Assembly: GCA_009746045.1 (NCBI GenBank)
Contig: RPFO01000037.1
Coordinates: 1-64,000 of the forward strand
Length of the DNA stretch: 64,000 nt
From: Mesostigma viride
Lineage: Eukaryota; Streptophyta; Mesostigmatophyceae; Mesostigmatales; Mesostigmataceae
Direction: 5' to 3'
Positions 11,469 through 23,400 of the stretch are shown piece by piece. A program made the position numbers and the translations under genes. Numbering within the stretch: the stretch's first letter is position 1; each line of letters begins with the position of its first letter. The notes under the pieces were generated by a model. It had not been told where the DNA came from, did not search any database, and was given only the letters and a program-made list of their open reading frames with translations.

Positions 11469-13580
11469 ACTGTTGTTGTTGTTGTTGCTGGAGCTGCCCC
11501 CCTTGGAGGGAGACTGCCCCTTACCCTTGCCCTTGCCCCAGCCCCTGCCCTTGCCCTTGCCCTTGCCCTTGCCCTTGCCCTTGCCCTTAAACATTTGTCC
11601 CAGCAGGGACTTGACTTCTGCCATAGTGACAGGTCTCTTGCTCCTGTCTTCCCTCTCCCTATCCTCCTCCTCCCTCTCTTCCCCCCTGACCCTCTTTACA
11701 GAGGTGCCCATGGCCCCCTGGCTAAGGGGAGCCAAGGCCAGCTTGATATAATCCAATGCCTCCTTCATGTCCTCCCAGTACTTTGCCATTCCTGTGGCAA
11801 GCATAGCGTAGGTGTTTTTGTCAAGTTTGAGTTTCTCAAGGAAGGAACGCAGCAAGAACTTGTGATCTAGCTGCTGGACATCAGGACGTGCTTTGATGGC
11901 TAGCTCATATTTCTTTGTCTCAGCCACATAGTCCACTGATGTGACCCTGTATTCCTCTACCCACCTGAATGCCCCATATATGTCCACAGATGAGGGGGTG
12001 GAGAGGAGGTCAGTTAGCTCCTTCATGAAAGCCTCCCAAACTGCCCTAGCCTGCGTGTCCTGCCACTTGGGATACCTACGCTGGAAGACAAGAATGAGAT
12101 TCTGAATCTGAGAAGAGGACTGATGGTAGAAATCCCCCTGCATGAGAGATCCAAACCAATTCTTGACATTCAGTTCCTCCCTAGCCAGCTGCAGAGAGAG
12201 AAGTGCATGATTCCCCTGCTCCCTAGTATACCCCTCAGGCAGCCCCCTGACATTAATCCTATCCACAGGACGGTTTTCATTGTAAGTGGGCAACCTAGAG
12301 GGGGATGCAGGGGGAGAGGGAGAAGATGGTGTTGCTGCTGCAGCATTCACAGGAGAGACCTGCTGAGAGGGAAGTGCTACTTGAGTGAGCTGAGCAGGAT
12401 GGGCAAACATGGGCTGTGTAGGAGGGTTAGACAACATAGGGGTGGGCTGGTTGGGGGTGTGAGTGTGTGTCACTTCCCGCCTCCTGCTGCGGGCCTCCTC
12501 CCAATCATGGAAGGTGGGAGAGAGGGACACTTCATCGTCAGTAGGGTTAGTAAGATTGTGATGCAACCAGGTAGGCAGAGTTAGCCACCTACCCGCCCCT
12601 CTCAGGATGGCGTTGTGTAGGAGCTCCAGCAAACGCACCAGACGCACCCTGCTGCCCTGCACCCTCCTCCCTGAGAGGAGAGCCTGCAGGGCAGGCAGCA
12701 GGTCGTCGCACACCCTGCGTGTGCCCTCTTGGAGGTTGGGCAGGCCCAGGATGTGCGTGATGATTGCACACACCAGGCTGCCCGCCTCCGCGACGTGCAT
12801 CTGCTGGCTCCTGTCGGCCAGCCCACGGAAGGAGGCTGTGGCTGTCTGTATGGCACGCCACACGGCCTCATCACCAGGGTGATGAAGTCGCGACCTTGCA
12901 GGTCGCCCTCCAGCAGTGCTGGTTGCTGCCCAGCTGCGGTGGGACCCTGGGCCCCTCCGGCCCTGCCAGGGACTTGTCCTTGTTGCGACTAGAGGGGGCC
13001 TGCCCCCCAGAGCCGCTGGAGGTGCCCGTGACACCCTCCATGGGGGCTGCATCCCCCGCCAGCGCCGGAGGCGCCGGCGTCGCTGCCGGGGTCCCTGCGA
13101 CCCCGGGCGCTTGTGTCGCCGCCGGGGTCCCTGCGACCCCGGTGGCCTCCTCAGCCACCTGGCCCCCCACGCGGGCGGGGGAGCCTGCGGCTGAGGTTGG
13201 ACCCTCTGACCTGCCAGAGGGTCCTGGGTGGCTTCACCACCCATGGGCGTGTTGGGGGCGTCTGCCGCCCCGCGCCCCGTCGCAGGCGGCATCGCAGCCG
13301 CCTCACGCCTATCCGGGCCCCAGCCAACTGGCGTGACTTGGGGCCACGCTGGCAACGGAGTCAGCGCGATCTCTGGTCTGGAGACCACGCGCAGCGCCTC
13401 TCTCTGGCGCTGCCTGGACGCCCACTGATCAACAGTGCCGGGGTTGTGCCTCGGCCGATTGGCGAAACAGTACAGCCAAACCGCCACCTGAACCAGTGGG
13501 ATCTGCATCCTAAGACGCCCCTCGATCAGCGAGTGCACCCGATGAACCTCTATCGCGTGTATCTCCTCATCTGGAAGCAA
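9072..13580 (-). CDS. E1 Gag (C-terminal part), zinc knuckles, integrase and protease-like domain, one long frame
   Basis: This 1502-codon frame has Pro/Ala-rich N-terminal sequence and a capsid-like region including INVRGLPEGYT, which is shared with E2 Gag. Then come a GKGK-type basic tract, a long poly-Asn tract, and two zinc knuckles: CTRCGMKYHLRPTC (CX2CX4HX4C) and CHKCHGPPHGDPKDC. The integrase follows, with an HX4H...CX2C zinc site, Asp923 (GDVFHI), Asp976 (LLLDQQF) and Glu1006 (GIIERAI). Downstream of it is a retropepsin-like domain with VAVDTQAQVSI (Asp1294) and an LLGDPF motif. No protease motif is seen before the integrase. The frame is lost just before RT, and the Gag N-terminus lies in other frames upstream. 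Confidence 0.85.
11381..11590. repeat. Trinucleotide and hexanucleotide low-complexity tracts in E1 gag
   Basis: The plus strand shows a (TTG)n run at about 11398-11490 and a (CCCTTG)n run at about 11518-11590. On the coding minus strand these encode poly-Asn and a Gly-Lys repeat. They sit between capsid and zinc knuckles, and the equivalent place in E2 also carries an Asn-rich tract. Confidence 0.85.
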
Positions 13581-14139
13581 CTGAAAACGTTGAGCAGATC
13601 CGGCCGTTCACCGCAATGAACGCCGGGATGTCGTCCTCCCCAAGGGGGAGAAAATGGGGTGGGCGCCCGAACATGACCGGGGGCGGAACATGTTCCCCAT
13701 ACCGGTCAATGTCCATGGTGGCCATCTGTCGGCCCACGGAAAGGTTGCCAGACGTCGCAGGTGTCTGCGACGAAAGCTCAAGCGAAGGCCGAGGCCTCGC
13801 AGGCGGCACCTCGCCATCCTCCTCGGAGGAATCACTCCGCTCACGACCCCCGTCACCTGCGACGGGGAACGTCGTGCCCGGGGGACCTGCCCCCCAGGTG
13901 CCATGGCGGACGAACCGCCAGTGGCAAACGGCCGACCGCTCGCCATCCCCCGGGCGCCGGGCCCCACCTGCGGGCCCCGACGCCTGGGTTGGTCAGCGAC
14001 CACCGTGCGGAAGGGACGTTGGGCGTCACCCTCGCATCGGTGGTGGAGGGCGTGCCCTCCGGCGAAAGGCGGGGTGAGGTGCGCCTGGCAGGCGCCTTCC
14101 CCTTGTTGTTGTTGCCGTTGTTGCCGTTGTTGGAAGCCA
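13567..14139 (-). pseudogene. E1 Gag N-terminal region, in more than one frame
   Basis: An ATG at 14137-14139 lies 47 nt inside the 5' LTR and starts MASNNGNNGNNKGK. This frame stays open to about 13853. A second open frame (ending at 13567) includes MATMDIDRYGEHVPPP and overlaps the start of the long 9072-13580 frame by a few bases in another phase. At least two frame changes therefore separate the start codon from the rest of Gag. Small indels are the simplest cause, and an intron cannot be excluded. Confidence 0.6.
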
Positions 14140-14185
14140 TATCTTTTTTTTTGCTTGTAAAAAAAATATCGAACTTTTCAGTCCA

Positions 14186-14640
14186 AGTTGGATGGAGACT
14201 AGGGACGACGAACAACTGCGAAAGCTGAGAGCGAATGATGATTGTATTACAATAATACAATGAGAGAGCGATGAAAGCTGAGGGCTCAGAATGGAACTGG
14301 GCAGACTCGGGTGCTGTGGCACTCCCCAGTGCTACGCCTATATGCCTATGGCTGTGCTACCTGCAGCACACGACCAGTGGACAACTGTACACTGCAATGC
14401 CATGCGACCACGTCACTAGCAACCAGCTAAGACTCGGCCCGTCAGGCCCGGCTACACCGGACCTGGCGGGTCGAGCTAGCACCTAGGAACAGTCTGGCAC
14501 TAACCGCACATCAGTCCACATGACACCTCAGTACCGTACACCCTGCCGTACTGTACTGAGGTGTCCCGCTCAGCCGCGGTAGGCAATACGCGGCGCGCAG
14601 GCCGGAAATCCGTGTGTCAGCCTAAGCATCTCATCTAACT
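14186..14640 (-). repeat. E1 5' LTR (455 bp)
   Basis: Direct repeat partner of 6136-6590. It would hold the promoter for minus-strand transcription of E1. I see no convincing TATA box. Its right edge (CATCTAACT on the plus strand) directly abuts resumed 40-bp repeats. Confidence 0.95.
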
Positions 14641-17600
14641 GCGGCTGCACACACACGTACACACACCGCGCACGAAAGGGGCGGCTGCACACACACGTAC
14701 ACACACCATGCACGCAATTGCCGGCATGCACACACACGTACATCCACTGCGCACGCAAGGGGCAACTGCACACACATGTACACACGCTCGGGGCGGCTGC
14801 ACACACACTTACACACACCATGCACGCAAGGGCCGGCATGCACACACACTGGCATACACCGCGCACGCAAGGGGCGGCTGCACCCACATGTACATACACC
14901 ATGCACGCAAGGACAAGGATTCACACACACGTACACACACCGCGCACGCAAGGGGCGGCTGCACACACACGTACACACACCATGCACGCAATTGCCGGCA
15001 TGCACACACACGTACATCCACCGCGCACGCAAGGGGCAACTGCACACACATGTACACACGCTTGGGGCGGCTGCACTCACATGTACACACACCGCGCACG
15101 CAAGGGCCGGCTGCACACACACGTACATACACCGCGCACGCAAGGGGCAACTGCACACACACGTACACACACCATGCACGCAAGGGGCGGCTGCACACAC
15201 ACGTACACACACCATGCACGCAAGGAGCGACTTCACGCACAGGTACACACACCATGCACGCAAGGTTCGGCTGCACACACATGTACATCCACCGCGCACG
15301 CAAGGGGCGGCTGCACACATACGTACCTACACCGCGCACCCAAGGGGCGACTGCACACATACGTACCTACACCGCGCACGCAAGGGCCGGCTGCACACAC
15401 ACGTACACACACCATGCACGCAAGGGCCGGCTGCACACACACGTACATACACCGCGCACGCTTGGGGCGGCTGCACACACACGTACCTACACCGCGCACG
15501 CAAGGGGCGGCTGCACACACACGTACATACACCGCGCACGCAAGGGGCAACTCCACTCACATGTACATCCACCGCGCAACCACGGGGCGGCTGCACACAC
15601 ACGTACATACACCGCGCACGCAAGGGGCTGCTGCACACACACTGACACACAAAATGCACGCTTGGGGCGACGGCACTCACATGTACATACACCGCGCACG
15701 AAAGGGGTGGCTGCACACACACGTACATCCACCGCGCACGCAAGGGGCGGCTGCACACACACATACATACACCATGCACGCAAGGGGCGAGTGCAAAAAC
15801 ATGTACATACACCGCGCACGCAAGGGGCAACTGCTTACACATGGACATACACCATGCACGCAAGGGGCGGCTGCACACACATGTACATCCACCGCGCACG
15901 CAAGGGGCGAGTGCACACACACGTACACACACCGCGCACGCAAGGGGCGGCTGCACACACACGTACACACACCATGCACGCAATTGCCGGCATGCACACA
16001 CACGTACATCCACCGCGCACGCAAGGGGCAACTGCACACACATGTACACACACCGCGCACGCTTGGGGCAGCTGCACTCACATGTACACACACCGCGCAC
16101 GCTTGGGGCGGCTGCACACACACGTACCTACACCGCGCACGCAAGGGGCGGCTGCACACACACGTACATACACCGCGCACGCAAGGGGCAACTGCACACA
16201 CATGTACATACACCGCGCAACCACGGGGCGGCTGCACACACACGTACATACACCGCGCACGCAAGGGGCGGCTGCACACATACGTATACCTACACCGCGC
16301 ACGCAAGGGGCGACTGCACACACATGTACATCCACCGCGCACGCAAGGGCCGGCTGCACACACACGTACACACACCATGCACGCAAGGGCCGGCTGCACA
16401 CACACGTACATACACCGCGCACGCAAGGGGCGGCTGCACACACACGTACACACACCGCGCACGCAAGGGGCAGCTGCACACACACGTACATACACCATGC
16501 ACGCAAGGGGCTGCACACACACTTACACACACCTTGCACGCAAGGGCCGGCATGCACACACACTGGCATACACCGCGCACGCAAGGGGCGGCTGCACACA
16601 CGTACATACACCGCGCACGCAAGGGGCGAGTGCACACACACGTACACACACCGCGCACGCAAGGGGCGGCTGCACACACACGTACACACACCATGCACGC
16701 AATTGCCGGCATGCACACAAACGTACATCCACTGCGCACGCAAGGGGCAACTGCACACACATGTACACACGCTTGGGGCGGCTGCACTCACATGTACACA
16801 CACCGCGCACGCAAGGGCCGGCTGCACACACACGTACATACACCGCGCACGCAAGGGGCAACTGCACACACACGTACACACACCATGCACGCAAGGGCCG
16901 GCTGCACTCACATGTACACACACCATGCACGCAAGGGCCGGCTGCACACACACTTACACACACAATGCACGCTTGGGGCAACGGCACTCACATGTACATA
17001 CACCATGCACGCAAGGGGCGGCTGCACACACACGTACACACACCATGCACGCAAGGAGCGACTTCACGCACAGGTACACTCACCATGCACGCAAGGGGCG
17101 GCTGCACACACACGTACACACACCGCGCACGCAATTAAGGGACGGCTGCACACACACGTACATACACCGCGCACGCAAGGGGCAACGGCACTCACATGTA
17201 CATACACCATGCACGCAAGGGGCGGCTGCACACACACGTACACACACCATGCACGCAAGGAGCGACTTCACGCACAGGTACACACACCATGCACGCAAGG
17301 TTCGGCTGCACACACATGTACATCCACCGCGCACGCAAGGGGCGAGTGCAAACACATGTACATACACCATGCACGCAAGGGGCGGCTGCACACACATGTA
17401 CATCCACCGCGCACGCAAGGGGCGAGTGCACACACACGTACACACACCGCGCACGCAAGGGGCGGCTGCACACACACGTACACACACCATGCACGCAATT
17501 GCCGGCATGCACACACACGTACATCCACCGCGCACACAAGGGGCAACTGCACACACATGTACACACACCGCGCACGCTTGGGGCAGCTGCACTCACATGT

Positions 17601-18482
17601 ACACACACCGCGCACGCAAGGGCCGGCTGCACACACACGTACATCCACCGCGCACGCAAGGGGCGAGTGCACACACACGTACACACACCGCGCACGCAAG
17701 GGGCGGCTGCACACACACGTACACACACCATGCACGCAATTGCCGGCATGCACACACACGTACATCCACCGCGCACGCAAGGGGCAACTGCACACACATG
17801 TACACACACCGCGCACGCTTGGGGCAGCTGCACTCACATGTACACACACCGCGCACGCAAGGGCCGGCTGCACACACACGTACATACACCGCGCACGCAA
17901 GGGGCAACTGCACACACATGTACACACACCGCGCACACAAGGGGCAACTGCACACACACGTACACACACCGCGCACGCTAATTGGGGCGGCTGCACACAC
18001 ACGTACCTACACCGCGCACGCAAGGGGCGGCTGCACACACACGTACATCCACCGCGCACGCAAGGGGCAACTGCACACACATGTACACACACCGCGCACG
18101 CTTGGGGCAGCTGCACTCACATGTACACACACCGCGCACGCAAGGGGCGGCTGCACACACACGTACATCCACCGCGCACGCAAGGGGCAACTGCACACAC
18201 ACGTACATCCACCGCGCACGCAAGGGGCGGCTGCACACACACGTACACACACCGCGCACGCAAGGGGCAACTGCACACACATGTACACACACCGCGCACG
18301 CTTGGGGCGGCTGCACACACACGTACCTACACCGCGCACGCAAGGGGCGGCTGCACACACACGTACATACACCGCGCACGCAAGGGGCAACTGCACACAC
18401 ATGTACATACACTGCGCACGCAAGGGGCAACTGCACACACATGTACACACACCGCGCACGCAAGGGGCAACTGCACACACAC
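14641..18482. repeat. 40-bp minisatellite, block B
   Basis: About 96 units of the same 40-bp repeat as block A, but with many more unit types. G-run followers include CGG, CAA, CGAG and CCGG, CGCAAGG can be replaced by CGCTTGG or AACCACGG, and ATGTAC alternates with ACGTAC. Unit types recur in the same order. A block holding CACGCAATTGCCGG occurs near 14715, 14988, 15980, 16700, 17490 and 17738, which shows higher-order duplication. Confidence 0.95.
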
Positions 18483-19032
18483 ATCCAATTGCTGCTTTAG
18501 TTCCATTGGAGTGAGGGGCTGCCAGAGAAACATGTTTATTACAAATACGTGTTAGGCACACGTCCAAGCCATTAGCTAACCTAAGAATCTGCAGTTTCTA
18601 AGCTAACTAGGCCACACAACAAGGGCCGAAACATCATACCAGTCATAAGGACCTGGGCCAGTCAAGAGGACCTGGGCTTTGTAACATCCGTCTGGCAGCA
18701 AGGGTGGGTGGGTGGGAGCTGCAAAGAGGAGTGGTTGTTGCCCCGCCACAACCCTAAGTATCCACCGTCTACCTAGTCGTAGGTGGGGTGACGGACGCCA
18801 GCCCACTGACCAACAGGCCAGTGGCGCCGCGCCGTCCCCGGTCCACAGGACTGCCCCCGGTCCACAACACAAATTGGACCCGGTCCACAGTACCGTCCCC
18901 GGTACCCCCCCCCCCACAACACCGTACCCCCCCCCCTAGTACTGGCTACCTAGTCAGACCTGTCTACTGCGGCCTCCCCTCCCCCTTTGAGACTTCCGCA
19001 GGTCATAGATAGAACGAGCGTGAGCTCACAAA
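18483..19032. repeat. Unknown repeat unit, short copy (550 bp), head-to-tail with a longer copy
   Basis: It begins ATCCAATTGC and ends GTGAGCTCACAAA. Its first about 208 bp equal 19033-19240 and its last about 316 bp equal 20180-20495, with only small differences such as C-run length. In this copy 26 bp (18691-18716) stand where the longer copy has 939 bp. No coding frame is supported. Confidence 0.85.
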
Positions 19033-20495
19033 ATCCAATTGCTGCTTTAGTTCCATTGGAGTGAGGGGCTGCCAGAGAAACATGTTTATTACAAATACGT
19101 GTTAGGCACACGTCCGAGCCATTAGCTAACCTAAGAATCTGCAGTTTCTAAGCTAACTAGGCCACACAACAAGGGCCGAAACATCATACCAGTCATAAGG
19201 ACCTGGGCCAGTCAAGAGGACCTGGGCTTTGTAACATCCCGCACCCACTACCTGGCCACTTGGCCGCAAGCTGTCGTACGGCCCAGACTTCTCGTCGCCC
19301 CCCTTGTCCCCTGCCGCTACCAGTGCTTCATTAACCAGGCGGCAATACAAGGGGGAAGCCAAAAGTATCCCCGTAGGGACCCCCCACTGCGGGGGGGTTC
19401 TCACCCATGTGGGCACTGCCCTCGGCAGCCACCCCTGCAGGCTCGGCAATTCTTTGTACACCTTTCTTCACAGGCATAGCACCCCCGGCACCCCAATGAC
19501 GCAGCTGCGTCTGGGATCCGCTATCGCCCCGCCCTAACATCCTTCCCCTTCCCCGCTGTGCACCGTCAGTCCCAACAACTCGTCCCCGCTTAAATTACGC
19601 GGCAACGACCCCGCCATTCCGCGCTGGCCGCCGGCCGCTGTCGCCTCACTTGGCACGAGGAAATGTTAGGCTGTTTAGGGTGCTGCCCCCCCTGGCGCTG
19701 GGGCTGCAGCCACCCCGCTCCTATGCTGGCCTGGGGGCTCGATTCCCCCTTCTTCCCATGCTCGTATAGCGCGCTCATGCACTATTCTTGACGATATTCA
19801 TTAGCCAGGCCCAGCACATACGATACGCAACGAACTTGCCTGCGGCGTCTTCCCCCTCCGCCTGTAGCTGTTGCCACCCTAGCACCACGACTGCCCCGCT
19901 TTAGTTGTCCGATCAAGAGTCACTCCCGCGTCTATCCAGACCCCTCCCGCGAGCCCGGGGTGGCGAGTACAACGCAGCAGAAAATAAGACAATCTGGCAC
20001 TGGCAGCTACCGCCTGCACTTCGAACGGCAAGTTCTTGGGGTGCTGCCGACCCCCGTCGCGCAGCCATAATAACCTTAAATAAAACAGGCCCCCGAATAA
20101 TAATTCGGAGGCCGGTAGCTGTGATTTACATTCGGCACCGCCATAGCAGTGCACACACGCCGTCAGTGGGCCGTCGACACAGCTGCAAAGAGGAGTGGTT
20201 GTTGCCCCGCCACAACCCTAAGTATCCACCGTCTACCTAGTCGTAGGTGGGGTGACGGACGCCAGCCCACTGACCAACAGGCCAGTGGCGCCGCGCCGTC
20301 CCCGGTCCACAGGACTGCCCCCGGTCCACAACACAAATTGGACCCGGTCCACAGTACCGTCCCCGGTACCCCCCCCCCACAACACCGTACCCCCCCCCCT
20401 AGTACTGGCTACCTAGTCAGACCTGTCTACTGCGGCCTCCCCTCCCCCTTTGAGACTTCCGCAGGTCATAGATAGAACGAGCGTGAGCTCACAAA
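19033..20495. mobile_element. Unknown repeat unit, long copy (1463 bp)
   Basis: It directly follows the short copy with the same ends. The central 939 bp (19241-20179) are unique, contain no supported gene, and include a strong hairpin around 20091-20114 (CCGAATAATAATTCGG). Before and after the pair, a minisatellite unit is split cleanly between GCACACACAC and GTACACACACC, so the pair was inserted without losing or duplicating target bases. A near-terminal palindrome GTGAGCTCAC and the absence of terminal inverted repeats are compatible with a rolling-circle type element, but the usual CTRR end is missing. Confidence 0.45.
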
Positions 20496-23400
20496 GTACA
20501 CACACCGCGCACGCTTGGGGCGGCTGCACACACACGTACCTACACCGCGCACGCAAGGGGCGGCTGCACACACACGTACATCCACCGCGCACGCAAGGGG
20601 CAACTGCACACACATGTACACACACCGCGCACGCTTGGGGCAGCTGCACTCACATGTACACACACCGCGCACGCAAGGGCCGGCTGCACACACACGTACA
20701 TCCACCGCGCACGCAAGGGGCAACTGCACACACACGTACATCCACCGCGCACGCAAGGGGCGGCTGCACACACACGTACATACACCGCGCACGCAAGGGG
20801 CAACTGCACACACATGTACACACACCGCGCACGCTTGGGGCGGCTGCACACACACGTACCTACACCGCGCACGCAAGGGGCGGCTGCACACACACGTACA
20901 TACACCGCGCACGCAAGGGGCAACTGCACACACATGTACATACACCGCGCAACCACGGGGCGGCTGCACACACACGTACATACACCGCGCACGCAAGGGG
21001 CAACTGCACACACATGTACACACACCGCGCACGCTTGGGGCGGCTGCACACACACGTACCTACACCGCGCACGCAAGGGGCGGCTGCACACACACGTACA
21101 TACACCGCGCACGCAAGGGGCAACTGCACACACATGTACATACACCGCGCAACCACGGGGCGGCTGCACACACACGTACACACACCGCGCACGCAAGGGG
21201 CAGCTGCACACACACGTACATACACCATGCACGCAAGGGGCTGCACACACACTTACACACACCTTGCACGCAAGGGCCGGCATGCACACACACTGGCATA
21301 CACCGCGCACGCAAGGGGCGGCTGCACACACGTACATACACCGCGCACGCAAGGGGCGAGTGCACACACACGTACACACACCGCGCACGCAATTAAGGGA
21401 CGGCTGCACACACACGTACATACACCGCGCACGCAAGGGGCAACGGCACTCACATGTACATACACCATGCACGCAAGGGGCGGCTGCACACACACGTACA
21501 CACACCATGCACGCAAGGAGCGACTTCACGCACAGGTACACACACCATGCACGCAAGGTTCGGCTGCACACACATGTACATCCACCGCGCACGCAAGGGG
21601 CGGCTGCACACACATGTACATACACCATGCACGCAAGGGGCGGCTGCACACACATGTACATCCACCGCGCACGCAAGGGGCGAGTGCACACACACGTACA
21701 CACACCGCGCACGCAAGGGGCGGCTGCACACACACGTACACACACCATGCACGCAATTGCCGGCATGCACACACACGTACATCCACCGCGCACGCAAGGG
21801 GCAACTGCACACACATGTACACACACCGCGCACGCTTGGGGCAGCTGCACTCACATGTACACACACCGCGCACGCAAGGGCCGGCTGCACACACACGTAC
21901 ATACACCGCGCACGCAAGGGGCAACTGCACACACATGTACACACACCGCGCACGCAAGGGGCAACTGCACACACACGTACACACACCGCGCACGCTTGGG
22001 GCGGCTGCACACACACGTACCTACACCGCGCACGCAAGGGGCGGCTGCACACACACGTACATCCACCGCGCACGCAAGGGGCAACTGCACACACATGTAC
22101 ACACACCGCGCACGCTTGGGGCAGCTGCACTCACATGTACACACACCGCGCACGCAAGGGCCGGCTGCACACACACGTACATCCACCGCGCACGCAAGGG
22201 GCAACTGCACACACACGTACATACACCGCGCACGCAAGGGGCGGCTGCACACACACGTACACACACCGCGCACGCAAGGGGCAACTGCACACACATGTAC
22301 ACACACCGCGCACGCTTGGGGCGGCTGCACACACACGTACCTACACCGCGCACGCAAGGGGCGGCTGCACACACACGTACATACACCGCGCACGCAAGGG
22401 GCAACTGCACACACATGTACATACACCGCGCAACCACGGGGCGGCTGCACACACACGTACATACACCGCGCACGCTTGGGGCAGCTGCACTCACATGTAC
22501 ACACACCGCGCACGCTTGGGGCGGCTGCACACACACGTACCTACACCGCGCACGCAAGGGGCGGCTGCACACACACGTACATACACCGCGCACGCAAGGG
22601 GCAACTGCACACACATGTACATACACCGCGCAACCACGGGGCGGCTGCACACACACGTACATACACCGCGCACGCAAGGGGCGGCTGCACACATACGTAC
22701 CTACACCGCGCACGCAAGGGGCGACTGCACACCCATGTACATCCACCGCGCACGCAAGGGCCGGCTGCACACACACGTACACACACCATGCACGCAAGGG
22801 CCGGCTGCACACACACGTACATACACCGCGCACGCAAGGGGCGGCTGCACACACACGTACACACACCGCGCACGCAAGGGGCAGCTGCACACACACGTAC
22901 ATACACCATGCACGCAAGGGGCTGCACACACACTTACACACACCTTGCACGCAAGGGCCGGCATGCACACACACTGCATGGCATACACCGCCCACGCAAG
23001 GGGCGGCTGCACACACGTACATACACCGCGCACGCAAGGGGCGGCTGCACACACACGTACATACACCGCGCACGCAATTAAGGGGAAACTGTCCACACAT
23101 GGACATACACTGCGCACGGAAGGGGCGGCTGCATTAACACGTACATACACCGCGCACGCAAGGGGCGGCTGCACACACACGTACATACACCATGCACGCA
23201 AGGGGCGGCTGCACACACATGTACATCCACCGCGCACGCAAGGGGCGAGTGCACACACACGTACACACACCGCGCACGCAAGGGGCGGCTGCACACACAC
23301 GTACACACACCATGCACGCAATTGCCGGCATGCACACACACGTACATCCACCGCGCACGCAAGGGGCAACTGCACACACATGTACACACACCGCGCACGC

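Larger units (their letters stand above)
6136..14640 (-). mobile_element. E1: LTR retrotransposon of the IN-before-PR lineage, inserted in the minisatellite
   Basis: Two 455-bp LTRs (6136-6590 and 14186-14640) flank a minus-strand internal region. Read in coding orientation, the LTR begins AGTTAGATG and ends CATCCAACT. The minus strand directly after the 5' LTR starts TGGACTGAAAAGTTCG, a plausible tRNA primer-binding site. A purine-rich stretch ending ATAATGGG precedes the 3' LTR. The flanks are GCTGC and GCGGC inside the 40-bp repeat, so the target duplication is imperfect or masked by the repeat. The LTRs differ at about four positions by eye. The pol frame is broken twice, so this copy is probably not autonomous. 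Confidence 0.93.

Noticed and set aside
11156-11870. Plus-strand Leu/Val/Cys-rich open frames at the (TTG)n and (CCCTTG)n tracts
   Set aside because: These are antisense readings of the poly-Asn and Gly-Lys tracts of E1 Gag.
13567-14139. A separate small gene upstream of E1 Gag
   Set aside because: Its position just inside the 5' LTR and the chain of overlapping frames into Gag indicate a frameshifted Gag N-terminus.
6136-14640. A perfect target duplication for E1
   Set aside because: The flanks are GCTGC and GCGGC. They differ by one base, and both lie in a repetitive unit, so a true duplication cannot be shown.
14708-18514. Very long open frames (up to about 1268 codons) in the 40-bp arrays on both strands
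   Set aside because: They come from a stop-free tandem repeat open in all six frames, with a 120-bp periodic translation. There are no domains or coding bias to one frame.
18483-20495. Reading the direct repeats as LTRs of a small retrotransposon
   Set aside because: Neither pair (208 bp or 316 bp) gives a target duplication, primer site or purine tract. A head-to-tail copy model explains both repeat pairs at once.
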